A stretch of DNA of 64,000 nt, taken from Ruminococcus sp. (GTDB taxonomy: Bacteria; Bacillota; Clostridia; Oscillospirales; Ruminococcaceae). How positions within the stretch are numbered: the stretch's first letter is position 1; every line of letters begins with the position of its first letter. Shown here piece by piece: positions 1-8,263 of this stretch. The stretch lies in assembly GCA_019420505.1 (NCBI GenBank), contig JAHZHC010000030.1, positions 32,711 through 96,710 on the forward strand. The letters run 5' to 3'. A model generated the notes under the pieces. It searched no databases. It was not told the DNA's origin and saw only the letters and a list, made by a program, of their open reading frames with translations. The position numbers were made by a program, and so were the translations under genes.

Positions 1-93
1 CATAAACATTTTCAAGGCAAAAAAGGCAATTAAAAATGTGCCTCCTGCAAATATTACCGAAAACAAGTTGCCGGGAAGTAAATTATAAAGCAT
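1..93 (-). CDS. N-terminus of an unidentified membrane protein (runs off the window)
   Basis: An open frame begins at the ATG read on the minus strand at 91-93 and stays open for 31 codons to the window edge. The start is preceded by a GGGTGGGA-like ribosome binding site. The visible residues are mostly hydrophobic, with a segment IFAGGTFLIAFFALKMF that looks like a membrane helix or signal anchor. Too little is visible to name a family. The frame is certain only as far as the edge. Confidence 0.5.
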   Translation of the reverse strand, partial: MLYNLLPGNLFSVIFAGGTFLIAFFALKMFM

Positions 94-257
94 TTAAATC
101 GTCCCACCCATATATTATTTTTATTAACTGCGCACAATAATATCATAAGCGCTGTCTTTATATAATTATACAACAATTTTGAAGAAAATGCAAACATATT
201 GATATAGCATTTTGTACAAAATTATTAAGATTATCTTAAAAATGCATTACTAATTAA

Positions 258-290
258 AATGGGAACGGCTTTTTTTACCGTTCCCTTAAA
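258..290 (-). terminator. Rho-independent terminator after the FemAB-type gene
   Basis: GGGAACGG at 261-268 pairs perfectly with CCGTTCCC at 278-285 around an A/T-rich loop. On the minus strand the stem is followed by ATTTTAATT, a modest U-rich tail. It lies 13 bases beyond the stop of the FemAB-type gene and separates it from the membrane-protein gene at the window edge. Confidence 0.7.
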
Positions 291-298
291 ATTCAACC

Positions 299-1414
299 TT
301 ATTCGCTGGTTTTCATATCCTTATTTCTATTCTTAATTAATTTTTTGGTTTTCATATCATGAAGCTTCATATAAACCTTTTCTGCAAAATCAATTAACCT
401 TTTACGCACAGGCATAAATGTATAGAAGAATTCACCGGCATAAGTTACGACCTCTCCGTTAAAGCCTTTTTTGAATTTATAAACGCCGTAATTAGGATGA
501 TTTTCGTCTTTATAAAAAGGAATACCCTGAAAATCATAAATAAAATTGCCGCCTTCAATAGCCCAGTTTATCATTGTCCACTGCATAAGATAATTAGGAT
601 AAGTGTTTCTATGCTGATTTGACGAAGCTCCGTATACATAGCATGTTTTTCCTGCATACTGTGTTGTTACAGCACCTGAAACAGGAATTCTCTTATCTGA
701 ACCCTCTTCAGTCAGATAGCACATAAACAAACGGCAGTGTTCCTCACCAAGCCCCTCGATCATTTTAACAAAATACTCTTTAGAACGAATTGAAAAACCG
801 TCTCTGATACCGGTTGCCTGCATCATAGGATAAAAGTCGTCAAGGGCTTCGGTACCGCAGGGAACACATACAACGCCTTTTCTGCCTGCTTTTCTGATTC
901 TGTTTCTCCAGTCAGGCTTAAATGTCATCATAACTTCGTCAGGAGTTTTACCCTCAATATTTCTGAGCATATAGTTATTTCTCGCCTGAATAGTTGTAAG
1001 CTCCGGAGCATTATCAACATGAGAAAATCCCATTGACCTTATAATTTCTGTACATTCCGTATCAGATTCCTCAAAACACGGATCCCACATAAACTGATAA
1101 CATTTATATTTTTTTGCAAGTGTTTTTATTCCTTCAAATAAATCCTGCATAACCTCTTTATCTTTCCAATTACAAACAGGGCCGTGCGGAGCATAAAGGA
1201 ATGTACAGCCAAAGACAGGAATCCTTTTAATGATTACAAGGCAGGTCCCTCTGATTTTTCCTTTTTCATCACGGGAAATAACGGCGTCCCATCCCCAGTT
1301 ATCCTTAACCTTGGGCCATTTCAAAGACTGCATAAAATTACCGTAACGGCTCGTTTTCGCAAAATTCTCATATTCCTCAAGAAGTTCTTTATCATTTTTA
1401 TTGATAATCTCCAT
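299..1414 (-). CDS. FemAB/FemX-family peptidoglycan interpeptide-bridge aminoacyltransferase
   Basis: This 371-aa protein resembles FemA/FemX/MurM enzymes, which add an amino acid from aminoacyl-tRNA to the stem peptide of lipid II on the cytoplasmic face of the membrane. The whole length fits a double GNAT-like FemAB fold. The N-terminus has FMQSLKWPKVK followed by the LYAPHGPVC segment, and the C-terminal half has DFQGIPFYKDENHPNYGVYKFKKGF, written here only in part (DFQGIP and YGVYKFKKGF), the most characteristic stretch of the family. The ATG at 1412-1414 has GAAAGGAA about nine bases upstream. It appears monocistronic, with its own promoter and terminator. The amino acid transferred cannot be predicted from the sequence. 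Confidence 0.85.
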   Translation of the reverse strand: MEIINKNDKELLEEYENFAKTSRYGNFMQSLKWPKVKDNWGWDAVISRDEKGKIRGTCLVIIKRIPVFGCTFLYAPHGPVCNWKDKEVMQDLFEGIKTLAKKYKCYQFMWDPCFEESDTECTEIIRSMGFSHVDNAPELTTIQARNNYMLRNIEGKTPDEVMMTFKPDWRNRIRKAGRKGVVCVPCGTEALDDFYPMMQATGIRDGFSIRSKEYFVKMIEGLGEEHCRLFMCYLTEEGSDKRIPVSGAVTTQYAGKTCYVYGASSNQHRNTYPNYLMQWTMINWAIEGGNFIYDFQGIPFYKDENHPNYGVYKFKKGFNGEVVTYAGEFFYTFMPVRKRLIDFAEKVYMKLHDMKTKKLIKNRNKDMKTSE

Positions 1415-1454
1415 TCTATGTAATTCCTTTCATTTTTAATAATCACATATAAAT

Positions 1455-1483
1455 ATTTTACCACGTTTATGCAAAAAAATCAA
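1455..1483 (-). promoter_or_regulatory. Candidate sigma-A promoter for the FemAB-type gene
   Basis: Read on the minus strand, TTGATT (478-483 in plus coordinates) and TAAAAT (455-460) are separated by exactly 17 bases. This places the start of transcription about 35-40 bases upstream of the FemAB start codon. It is a consensus match only. Confidence 0.5.
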
Positions 1484-1530
1484 TGGTTTTTGCTGGTTAA
1501 TAAATATATTTTTATGCTGTTGTCAGATTA

Positions 1531-1558
1531 TTGACATTTATGTTAGGTGTGATATAAT
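1531..1558 (+). promoter_or_regulatory. Sigma-A promoter for the MarR-family gene
   Basis: A perfect TTGACA (1531-1536) and a perfect TATAAT (553-558 of the same kilobase) are separated by 16 bases and point at the MarR gene 57 bases downstream. It is one of the strongest consensus promoters in the window. Confidence 0.75.
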
Positions 1559-1614
1559 ATTTTAGAAGTATATATTTTTTAATTAAATTTAACTGATAAA
1601 TAGGAGTTTGGAAT

Positions 1615-2058
1615 ATGGAACGCAAAGAACGAATTGAATGTATTAATATGTTATATGAAATGTATCCGTTAAGCAGAAAATTAGTATTTGATACATTTAA
1701 TTTAAAAAACAGCATTCTTACCCGCACTCAGCAGATAATACTGCTTGCATTGTCATTAAACAAGACTCTTACCATGTCACAGCTTGCTGAAAAAATCAAC
1801 ACATCTAACGAACAGGCTACCAGAGCAGCAGCACAGCTTGTGGAAATGGATTTTGTGGAAAGAAAACAGGATACAAAAAACAGAAGGATTATTAATATCA
1901 GTCTTACTGAAAAAGCAATGAATTTTTTGGAAAACACAAAAAACAATATTATGGATGAACTCCTGAAGAAATTTGAACGTATTTCAGACGATGAAATGCT
2001 TTCATTCAGACAAGCTGTTTCACAAATAATAAATGTGCTTAAAATTATAGAAAACTAA
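1615..2058 (+). CDS. MarR-family winged-helix transcriptional regulator
   Basis: The 147-aa product has MarR length and layout: a helical dimerisation region, then a winged helix-turn-helix around residues 45-95 (LTMSQLAEKINTSNEQATRA, then FVERKQDTKNRRIINISLT for the wing), then a long C-terminal helix. MarR proteins are dimeric DNA-binding regulators, often of stress or drug-response genes. The ATG has AGGAG nine bases upstream. The next gene on the same strand is the [FeFe] hydrogenase 191 bases away. No palindromic operator was found in either intergenic gap, so its target is unknown. Confidence 0.85.
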   Translation: MERKERIECINMLYEMYPLSRKLVFDTFNLKNSILTRTQQIILLALSLNKTLTMSQLAEKINTSNEQATRAAAQLVEMDFVERKQDTKNRRIINISLTEKAMNFLENTKNNIMDELLKKFERISDDEMLSFRQAVSQIINVLKIIEN

Positions 2059-2249
2059 AATTTTTCTGCACTCATTTCCCATGTGAATATCTCATGAAAA
2101 TTAGTATATAATCCTTGACAAATTATTTTTATATATTAAAATTATATTATAAGAAAAAGTTATCTTATTTTACGTTGGTATTTTCTTATTTCCATTAATA
2201 CATATCGGAAAATATCGAGTAAACAACACAGGAAAGGAATGTTTAATTA

Positions 2250-3770
2250 ATGAAAATGAGAGGTATTTATTCTTCTGTTACTGATATCCGCCGAAAAGTT
2301 TTCACTGAAGTAGCAAGATTAGCTTATGAAGGCGGAGATTATTCAAGAATAGATGATCTTCCATATAAAATAGTACCCGGAAAAGTTGCAGTATATCGTG
2401 AATCTATTTTCCTTGAACGTGCAATCGTTGAAGAAAGGCTAAGACTTGCAATAGGTCTTCCACTGCGTCCTATTGACGAGCATGAAGCGGTATCATACGG
2501 AATTGAAGAAAGCGCTATTGCTGAGAAATATTATGATCCTCCGCTGGTCAACATTATTAATTTCGCATGCAATGCCTGTCCGGAAACTCATTATCATGTA
2601 ACCGACTGCTGTCAGGGATGTCTTGCTAATCCCTGTAAAGAAGTCTGTCCTAAGGGAGCTATTGAGATCATTCACGGAAAATCGGTCATTGATCAGAGTA
2701 AATGTATTAAATGCGGAAGATGTCAGAGCGTTTGCCCATATAATGCTATCAATAAAATGGAACGTCCTTGTGCAAAAGCCTGCGGAATGGACGCTATTGG
2801 TTCAGACGAAAACGGAAAAGCAAAAATTGATTATGATAAATGCGTTTCCTGCGGAATGTGTCTTGTAAACTGCCCGTTCGGCGCAATCGTTGATAAAGGA
2901 CAGATTTTTCAATTGATTCACGCAATGAAAAAAGGAAAAAAAGTTATTGCACTTGTTGCTCCTGCATTTGTAGGACAATTCGGTCCTAAAGCAACACCTG
3001 AAAAATTAACGGCTGCAATGAAAAAACTGGGCTTTGACAGCGTTGTGGAAGTAGCAGTCGGAGCTGATTTATGTGCAGTTGAAGAAGCAAAGGATTTTAT
3101 GAGAGAGGTTCCGGAGCATCAGCCTTTTATGGCTACATCATGCTGCCCGTCATGGTCAGTAATGGCAAAAAAATTATTTCCTAAGCTTGCTCCTTACATA
3201 TCTATGGCGCTGACTCCGATGGTTCTTACTGCAAGAATGGTTAAAAAAGAAAATCCTGACGCATGTATTGCTTTTATCGGACCTTGCGCAGCTAAAAAGC
3301 TTGAAGCAAGCAGACGCTCAATCAGAAGTGACGTTGATTTTGTTCTGACTTTTGAAGAATTAATGGGTATGTTTGAAGCGAAAGACGTTAAATTTGAAGA
3401 TATCTCTGATGAAGAAAATGTAGAGCTTAATGCAGGTACGGGCGCCGGACGTGGATTTGCTGTCAGCGGCGGCGTTGCACAGGCTGTTGCAGACGTTATC
3501 AAGGAGCTTGATCCTGACAGAGAAATCAAGGTTGCATCCGCACAGGGACTTCGTGAATGCCGTAAGCTTCTTCAGCTTGCACAGGCAGGAAAATATGACG
3601 GATATCTTTTGGAAGGCATGGGATGTCCTGGCGGATGTGTAGCAGGAGCAGGAACGCTTCAGGCTGTTCCGAAATCCACCGCAATGGTTAACAAGTATGT
3701 TAAGGACGCAGATAAACAATGCTCGCTTGAATCAGAATATGAAATCACACTTGGATTTCAAAAAGAATAA
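2250..3770 (+). CDS. [FeFe] hydrogenase, monomeric, group-B-like
   Basis: This 506-aa iron-sulfur protein probably reduces protons with ferredoxin or senses hydrogen in the cytoplasm. The N-terminal half has several cysteine clusters: a C-rich region near residues 107-135, then the ferredoxin motifs CIKCGRCQSVCP and CVSCGMCLVNCP. The C-terminal catalytic domain has the three H-cluster signatures TSCCPSW (Cys298), GPCAAKK (Cys346) and EGMGCPGGC (Cys459 and Cys463), so all four H-cluster cysteines are present. The L2 form GPCxAKK rather than MPCxxKxxE, and the compact size, suggest the group B lineage of anaerobic Clostridia. AGGAAAGGA precedes the ATG. The maturases HydE, HydF and HydG are not in this window. 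Confidence 0.9.
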   Translation: MKMRGIYSSVTDIRRKVFTEVARLAYEGGDYSRIDDLPYKIVPGKVAVYRESIFLERAIVEERLRLAIGLPLRPIDEHEAVSYGIEESAIAEKYYDPPLVNIINFACNACPETHYHVTDCCQGCLANPCKEVCPKGAIEIIHGKSVIDQSKCIKCGRCQSVCPYNAINKMERPCAKACGMDAIGSDENGKAKIDYDKCVSCGMCLVNCPFGAIVDKGQIFQLIHAMKKGKKVIALVAPAFVGQFGPKATPEKLTAAMKKLGFDSVVEVAVGADLCAVEEAKDFMREVPEHQPFMATSCCPSWSVMAKKLFPKLAPYISMALTPMVLTARMVKKENPDACIAFIGPCAAKKLEASRRSIRSDVDFVLTFEELMGMFEAKDVKFEDISDEENVELNAGTGAGRGFAVSGGVAQAVADVIKELDPDREIKVASAQGLRECRKLLQLAQAGKYDGYLLEGMGCPGGCVAGAGTLQAVPKSTAMVNKYVKDADKQCSLESEYEITLGFQKE

Positions 3771-3781
3771 AATTTCCGATT

Positions 3782-3806
3782 AAACCCGTCTTATGATGGG
3801 TTTTCA
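3782..3806 (+). terminator. Terminator-like hairpin after the hydrogenase gene
   Basis: AAACCCGTC (3782-3790) pairs with GATGGGTTT (3795-3803), with one G-U pair and a TTAT loop, followed by TTTTC. It lies 11 bases after the hydrogenase stop. A nearly identical hairpin recurs at 4050-4072, at the far side of the repeat element described next. Confidence 0.65.
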
Positions 3807-4072
3807 GTCTGTAGAAAAACTATAAAAGCGTAATATTAGAAGTTTAGGTCAAGCCTTTTTAAAGGCTTGCAGGGGTCAAGGGGACAGAGTCCCTTGTCGC
3901 TGTCCGCAGACAGCGAAATCCCTTTTCCATCGACGCTCCGCATAGGGTGAATTGACAAAACAATCCAGTGGATTGTTTTTCAAGAGGGGCATGCCCTGCA
4001 CGAGAGGGCTGCCCCTTTTTATCAAATTAGGTCTTTTTCGACAAGCTCTAAACCCGTCTTATGACGGGTTTT
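3804..4072. repeat. Hairpin-rich intergenic element flanked by a duplicated hairpin
   Basis: This non-coding stretch is almost entirely inverted repeats in series: 850-869 (CAAGCCTTT arms), 878-895 (GGGAC/GTCCC), 897-916 (TCGCTGTC/GACAGCGA), 957-979 (AAAACAATCC/GGATTGTTTT) of the fourth kilobase, then 3985-4016 (AGGGGC/GCCCCT with an inner GCCCT/AGGGC) and 4050-4071 (AAACCCGTC/GACGGGTTT). The hairpin at 4050-4071 copies the one at 3782-3803 with a single base difference. The element could be a non-autonomous mobile repeat inserted at a terminator and flanked by a duplication of it. No convincing coding frame is visible. Confidence 0.6.
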
Positions 4073-4093
4073 GTTATGCTTATATAATATTAT

Positions 4094-4133
4094 AAAAGCC
4101 TTATCAGATCATTTGATCCGATAAGGCTTTTTC
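4094..4133 (-). terminator. Terminator of the FN3/SleB-like gene
   Basis: AAAGCCTTAT at 4095-4104 pairs with ATAAGGCTTT at 4121-4130, and a second inner stem GATCA/TGATC lies at 4107-4118. A/T runs flank both sides, so it could act in either direction. It ends 11 bases beyond the stop codon of the minus-strand gene. Confidence 0.75.
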
Positions 4134-4143
4134 CTTAGTTAAA

Positions 4144-6228
4144 TTATCCCCAGTAGGCTGTCCAGATATTGAAATATCCCCAAGGAATTTTAAATGTATA
4201 AGCTATTCTGCTGTCTGACTGATAATAGCTTCTGTTACACCAGAAATATACTCTTCCGTCATTCGCTATATTCTTATATGCAGCAATATCATAAACTGCA
4301 CCGTATACAGCTGTTTTCACCTTTGAAGGTACTCTGCTGTAAATAGCCCCGTCGTTTGCAAGTCCTGCTGACGACATAAATCCGCCGCTGTTATAAATAA
4401 TACTTTGAATATTGCTATAGTTCTTATATGCAGCGCTCCAGTTATTGTTTCCGCCGTATTTTGCAGCGACATATCTGTTGACTACGCAATCAGAAACATA
4501 AACAATCGGTTTATCCCATAAATCAGAATCCATCTGACCTACTTCATGATATACGATTCTGCACATTGCTTCCCAGCCTGCTGCGTCAAAATTCATTCTT
4601 GCAGTTTTTAAATTTTGTGCATTTGAGAACTCACTTGTTGTTTTTCCGTTTACTGCTCTGACTTTAAAGCTGTAAGTTTTTGCTCTTTCAAGGCCTGAAA
4701 CTGTACAATTCGTTCCGCTTACTGTTTTATATGCGGTCCAGTTTTTGTACTTTCCGCCCTTTATATAAAGCTGATAATTTTTCGCATTACTTACCTTATT
4801 CCAGTTTACAATCAGTGTATTTGTCTGCTTGTTATAGGGATGAGTAGCTGTGCTTTCAAATTTCTTTTCCGAAACCATAGAAGGTTTAGATAATGTCAAT
4901 TTCTTGGTAGTTGCTGAAATTGAAGGATATGAAGCGCTCAATATTTCTTTTCCGTTCAAAGTTTTATATGCCTTGATTGCAAACTTATATGATGTACTGC
5001 TTGAAAGGTTATTGACAGTGTAAGTATTTACATTAGAAGCTGTTTTTGTGACACGCTTCCAAGTTTTTTTGCTGTTATCATATTTATAAACTACATAACC
5101 ATTAGCTCCGCTTACCTTTGTCCAATTAAGCTTAACAGCAGTTGAAGACACCGAATTCACTTTAAATCCCGATACTTCTGCAAGGTTTGTAGAAGAACTG
5201 ATCTGAGGATAATTCTTGCTTGTAATTTCTTTTCCGTCAGTATTTATATATGCCTTAACTGCAAATTTATATGTTGTACCGATCTTAAGATTATCAACGG
5301 TATATTTGTTATTATTGCTGTTAGTTTTAACTACTCTGATATATTTTTTCTGTGCATTGTCATATTTATATACAATATACCCCTGTGCATTTGAAACCTT
5401 GTTCCATGTCAGCTGAATAGAACGGGTTGTGATGCCGGACGTTTTAAATCCTGTTACATTTGCAGGATTGGTATATGACGATGATGTCGGATAGCTTTTG
5501 CTTGTAATTTCTTTTCCGCTTAAAGTTTTATAAGCCTTAACGGCAAATTTATAATTCGTACCGGCTTTAAGCTTTTTAACTGTATATGTATTTACATTCG
5601 TTGAAGTCTTAGTTACTCTGTTCCATTTTTTATTTGCATTATCATATTTATAAACAATGTATCCTTTTGCTCCGCTGACTTTGTTCCACGTCAGCTTAAC
5701 CTCGCTTGAAGATGCAGTGGCTGATTTAAATCCCGATACATTATAAAGATTTGTCACAGCGGAAACCGTCGGATATTCAGCGCTTGAAAGTTCCTTTCCG
5801 TTATTATCTGTAACATATGCCTTTACTGCAAATTTATAGTTTGTTCCGGAAGCCAGACCCTTTACATTATATGATACATTATACGATCCTGTTGTTTTGG
5901 ATATACGTAACCATGTTTTCTTGGTATTGTTATACTGATAAACAATATATCCCTCTGCTCCGCTGACTTCACTCCATTTTAAATTAACATTCGCTGCGTC
6001 TGCAGAACTCACTTTAAATCCTGAAACATTTTTTGGTCTGACTACAGCCTGTGCTGCTGTTGCTTCTGTTGCAACAGTATTTTCAGATATTGAAGAAAGC
6101 TCCTCAGCTTTTGCAGCCAGGCCTGTTCCCAAGCATTCTGATATTATTATAACAGATATTAAAAGAAAAAGTAAATTCACTAAAATAAATCTGACTGCGT
6201 TTGAAAGATTGACTCGATTAGTACTCAT
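4144..6228 (-). CDS. Exported protein with about five FN3 domains and a C-terminal SleB-like cell-wall hydrolase domain
   Basis: The 694-aa protein starts with a hydrophobic signal or anchor segment (residues 13-35, ILVNLLFLLISVIIIS). Four closely similar fibronectin type III modules of about 95 residues follow between roughly 67 and 440. Each repeats a pattern like GYIVYKYDN...W.RVTKT...YTV..L..GTNYKFAVKAY. A fifth, diverged module lies near 450-540. The last 150 residues resemble the Hydrolase_2/SleB fold, with CRIVYHEVG (a Glu in the position expected for catalysis), a DCVVNR segment and an IQSIIY segment. The FN3 modules probably space the enzyme from the membrane or bind wall or carbohydrate. 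Spore-cortex or wall lytic activity is inference. Confidence 0.75.
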   Translation of the reverse strand: MSTNRVNLSNAVRFILVNLLFLLISVIIISECLGTGLAAKAEELSSISENTVATEATAAQAVVRPKNVSGFKVSSADAANVNLKWSEVSGAEGYIVYQYNNTKKTWLRISKTTGSYNVSYNVKGLASGTNYKFAVKAYVTDNNGKELSSAEYPTVSAVTNLYNVSGFKSATASSSEVKLTWNKVSGAKGYIVYKYDNANKKWNRVTKTSTNVNTYTVKKLKAGTNYKFAVKAYKTLSGKEITSKSYPTSSSYTNPANVTGFKTSGITTRSIQLTWNKVSNAQGYIVYKYDNAQKKYIRVVKTNSNNNKYTVDNLKIGTTYKFAVKAYINTDGKEITSKNYPQISSSTNLAEVSGFKVNSVSSTAVKLNWTKVSGANGYVVYKYDNSKKTWKRVTKTASNVNTYTVNNLSSSTSYKFAIKAYKTLNGKEILSASYPSISATTKKLTLSKPSMVSEKKFESTATHPYNKQTNTLIVNWNKVSNAKNYQLYIKGGKYKNWTAYKTVSGTNCTVSGLERAKTYSFKVRAVNGKTTSEFSNAQNLKTARMNFDAAGWEAMCRIVYHEVGQMDSDLWDKPIVYVSDCVVNRYVAAKYGGNNNWSAAYKNYSNIQSIIYNSGGFMSSAGLANDGAIYSRVPSKVKTAVYGAVYDIAAYKNIANDGRVYFWCNRSYYQSDSRIAYTFKIPWGYFNIWTAYWG

Positions 6229-6352
6229 TAGTTAGGCTTAAATTCTTAATTAAAAAGAACTGCCCTTCACTCCCTTTCTTAATTTCCTCACCGTTTTTCT
6301 CCACAGTGATGTCACTTAATTATATTACTTGTTTTCATCTTTTATGTATCAA

Positions 6353-6396
6353 ATTTGTAATCAGACAACCATATTTGTTACAAATTGATTACAAAT
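6353..6396. promoter_or_regulatory. Nested inverted repeat at the FN3-gene transcription start
   Basis: ATTTGTAATCA (6353-6363) and TGATTACAAAT (6386-6396) are perfect 11-bp inverted arms. Between them lies a second perfect palindrome, TTTGTTACAAA (6374-6384). The structure lies just downstream of the minus-strand -10 box at 6406-6411, so it covers the predicted transcription start. Related GATTACAAA and TAACAAA sequences occur again near 6505 and 6540. It looks like an operator cluster, but an RNA hairpin is also possible. Confidence 0.45.
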
Positions 6397-6405
6397 CACT
6401 ACAAT

Positions 6406-6434
6406 AGTGTAACACACTCATATCAAAAAGTCAA
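6406..6434 (-). promoter_or_regulatory. Candidate promoter for the FN3/SleB-like gene
   Basis: On the minus strand TTGACT (plus 6429-6434) and TACACT (6406-6411) are 17 bases apart. This predicts a 5' leader of about 170 bases before the start codon at 6228. The rest of the 6229-6714 gap is A/T-rich, and no further gene was recognised in it. Confidence 0.55.
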
Positions 6435-6714
6435 GTCTTTTTTTCATTTTTTTATTTTTCAGCTCGAAAAATAGGGGATTTTGAAATCAACTGTACTAAA
6501 AAACGATTACAAAACATAATATTTAAAGAAGCTAAAAGGTAACAAATTGCAATAAAATCAGTGGATTATATACAAAACATTTTATTTCGCATTAAAAACT
6601 TTGTTCTTTTTAACTATGACGAGCCGGGCAACGGCTTGAACAAAAAATATAGCATAAAAAAGATATGCGCCGTACAATTTTATACCATACGACGCTCAGA
6701 AAGGAATGATTTCA

Positions 6715-7635
6715 GTGACCAAATACCAGCCAGAAGGAAAGCTGTTTTGCACAAATGAAAACAAAAAAATACTTCAAAGCGAGATGCTTATGGCTGAAGC
6801 TTATGCCCGTGGAACGATTATTGAAGCGCAGGCTGTGGTATGCGACAGCGATCATAATTTAATAGTTGATCTACCCTGCGGCAAAGGAATTATCCCCCGT
6901 ACAGAAGGAGCAATAGGAATCGCCGACGGTTCTACCCGTGATATTGCATTGCTTTCAAAGGTTAACAAGCCTGTCTGCTTTAAAATAATTGACATATCCG
7001 CTTCCGATGACGGTACTCCTTTTTACATTTTATCAAGACGTATGGCACAGGAAGAATGTATGGAGAATTATATTTCGTCCTTTATGTCCGGCGATGTTGT
7101 ACCTGCTAAAGTAACCCATCTTGAACCTTTTGGGTGTTTTGTAGATATCGGATGCGGAATACCGTCGCTTATTCCGATAGATGCCATTTCTGTTTCACGA
7201 ATTTCTCATCCGAACGATCGCTTCTATAACGGTCAGGATATTTTTGTCATAATAAAATCTGTAGAAAACGGGCGTATATGTTTAAGCCATAAAGAGCTGT
7301 TAGGAACATGGGAAGAAAATGCCGAACATTTTAATATGGGTGAAACTGTGGGAGGAATTGTGCGCTCAGTAGAAAACTACGGCATTTTCATTGAGCTTAC
7401 ACCGAATCTGGCAGGACTGGCAGAACCAAGAGAAAACGTACATCCGGGACAGGCGGCAAGTGTATACATAAAAGCAATAATTCCTGAAAAAATGAAAGTA
7501 AAACTGATAATAGTAGATGTGTTTGATAATACAAACTTTCCGTCTAAGATGAAATATTTTATAAACAGCGGTACGGTCAGTCGTTGGGTATATTCCACAG
7601 ATCAGGCTGATAAAACTATAGTTTCTGAATTTTAA
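6715..7635 (+). CDS. S1-domain RNA-binding protein
   Basis: The product (306 aa) carries S1/OB-fold modules. One degenerate module lies at about residues 25-100. One well-formed module lies near 115-185 (GDVVPAKVTHLEPFGCFVDIGCGIPSLIPI). A second canonical one lies near 200-265 (GETVGGIVRSVENYGIFIELTPNLAGLAE). Runs are quoted only to show the GxVxxxxxxGxFV pattern. It is about the size of short S1-like proteins of Firmicutes that bind mRNA or the 30S subunit. The GTG at 6715 is preferred because AGAAAGGA ends nine bases before it. An in-frame ATG at 6706 abuts that ribosome binding site. Its exact cellular job is not predictable. Confidence 0.8.
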   Translation: MTKYQPEGKLFCTNENKKILQSEMLMAEAYARGTIIEAQAVVCDSDHNLIVDLPCGKGIIPRTEGAIGIADGSTRDIALLSKVNKPVCFKIIDISASDDGTPFYILSRRMAQEECMENYISSFMSGDVVPAKVTHLEPFGCFVDIGCGIPSLIPIDAISVSRISHPNDRFYNGQDIFVIIKSVENGRICLSHKELLGTWEENAEHFNMGETVGGIVRSVENYGIFIELTPNLAGLAEPRENVHPGQAASVYIKAIIPEKMKVKLIIVDVFDNTNFPSKMKYFINSGTVSRWVYSTDQADKTIVSEF

Positions 7636-7641
7636 ACAATA

Positions 7642-7676
7642 TTAGAGCGGTTTTAATAAGCCGCTCTAAATTTTTA
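7642..7676 (+). terminator. Terminator after the S1-domain gene
   Basis: TTAGAGCGG (7642-7650) pairs with CCGCTCTAA (7661-7669) and is followed by ATTTTTATATTTTTT. It starts six bases after the stop codon. Confidence 0.85.
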
Positions 7677-7685
7677 TATTTTTTC

Positions 7686-7714
7686 TTGCAACACATTGGC
7701 AATTATTATATACT
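7686..7714 (+). promoter_or_regulatory. Promoter of the ECF sigma factor operon
   Basis: TTGCAA (7686-7691) and TATACT (7709-7714) are 17 bases apart, putting transcription start near 7721. That coincides with an in-frame ATG, so translation from that ATG would be leaderless. This supports the downstream TTG start of the sigma gene. Confidence 0.55.
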
Positions 7715-7747
7715 TATATTATGACGTCGTCAAAAGAGGTGATCAGA

Positions 7748-8257
7748 TTGAGTGAAAGACAACTTGTATTAAAAGCAAAATCAGGTGATAAAAATGCTTT
7801 TTGTGAGCTGTATACTATTTATAAGGACAAGCTCTATCGCTATGCATTTTATCGTCTTACAAATGAAAATGACGCAAAGGACGCAGTATCCGATTGTGTT
7901 ATATCAGCTTTTGAGCAAATCTCTTCTTTAAAGAAAACCGAAGCATTTTCATCCTGGATATTTCGTATCCTGCATTGCTCCTGCATCAAATATATAAACA
8001 GTCAGATAAAATGCAGGCAATCATTAAATTTCAGCGATATATCCAATACATATCACGATAATGCAAAAATGGAGAACAAAACGGAGGTTATGCAAGCATT
8101 GGAATATCTGAATGACGATGAAAAAAATATTGTCATTTTATCCGTATTCGGAGGACTTAAAAGCAGAGAAATAGCTGAAATAATGAACATGACTGCAGGC
8201 AGCGTACGTTCTAAGCTTTCACGAAGTCTGACTAAAATGAGAACTTTTTTGGAGTGA
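7748..8257 (+). CDS. ECF-type RNA polymerase sigma factor
   Basis: The 169-aa protein has sigma-70 region 2 (residues about 15-75, with DAKDAVSDCVISAFEQI) and region 4 (about 110-165, with the helix-turn-helix KSREIAEIMNMTAGSVRSKL). It lacks regions 1 and 3, as in extracytoplasmic-function sigma factors. The TTG at 7748 is chosen because AAAGAGGTGATC, close to the full anti-16S sequence, sits six bases upstream. The next gene begins seven bases after the stop and encodes a membrane-anchored beta-propeller protein. This suggests a sigma/anti-sigma pair in which an extracellular signal releases the sigma factor. No self-similar promoter was identified as its target. Confidence 0.85.
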   Translation: MSERQLVLKAKSGDKNAFCELYTIYKDKLYRYAFYRLTNENDAKDAVSDCVISAFEQISSLKKTEAFSSWIFRILHCSCIKYINSQIKCRQSLNFSDISNTYHDNAKMENKTEVMQALEYLNDDEKNIVILSVFGGLKSREIAEIMNMTAGSVRSKLSRSLTKMRTFLE

Positions 8258-8263
8258 GTTATT

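Noticed and set aside
2111..2145. Promoter for the hydrogenase gene starting at TTGACA 2115
   Set aside because: The hexamer is good, but no acceptable -10 lies 16-18 bases downstream (AAAATT only), so I do not call it.
1615..3770. MarR protein as direct regulator of the hydrogenase
   Set aside because: They are adjacent on one strand, but I found no palindromic operator in the 191-base gap or upstream of the MarR gene.
6561..6758. Small frame overlapping the start of the S1-domain gene
   Set aside because: No ribosome binding site, and it overlaps a well-supported gene in another frame.
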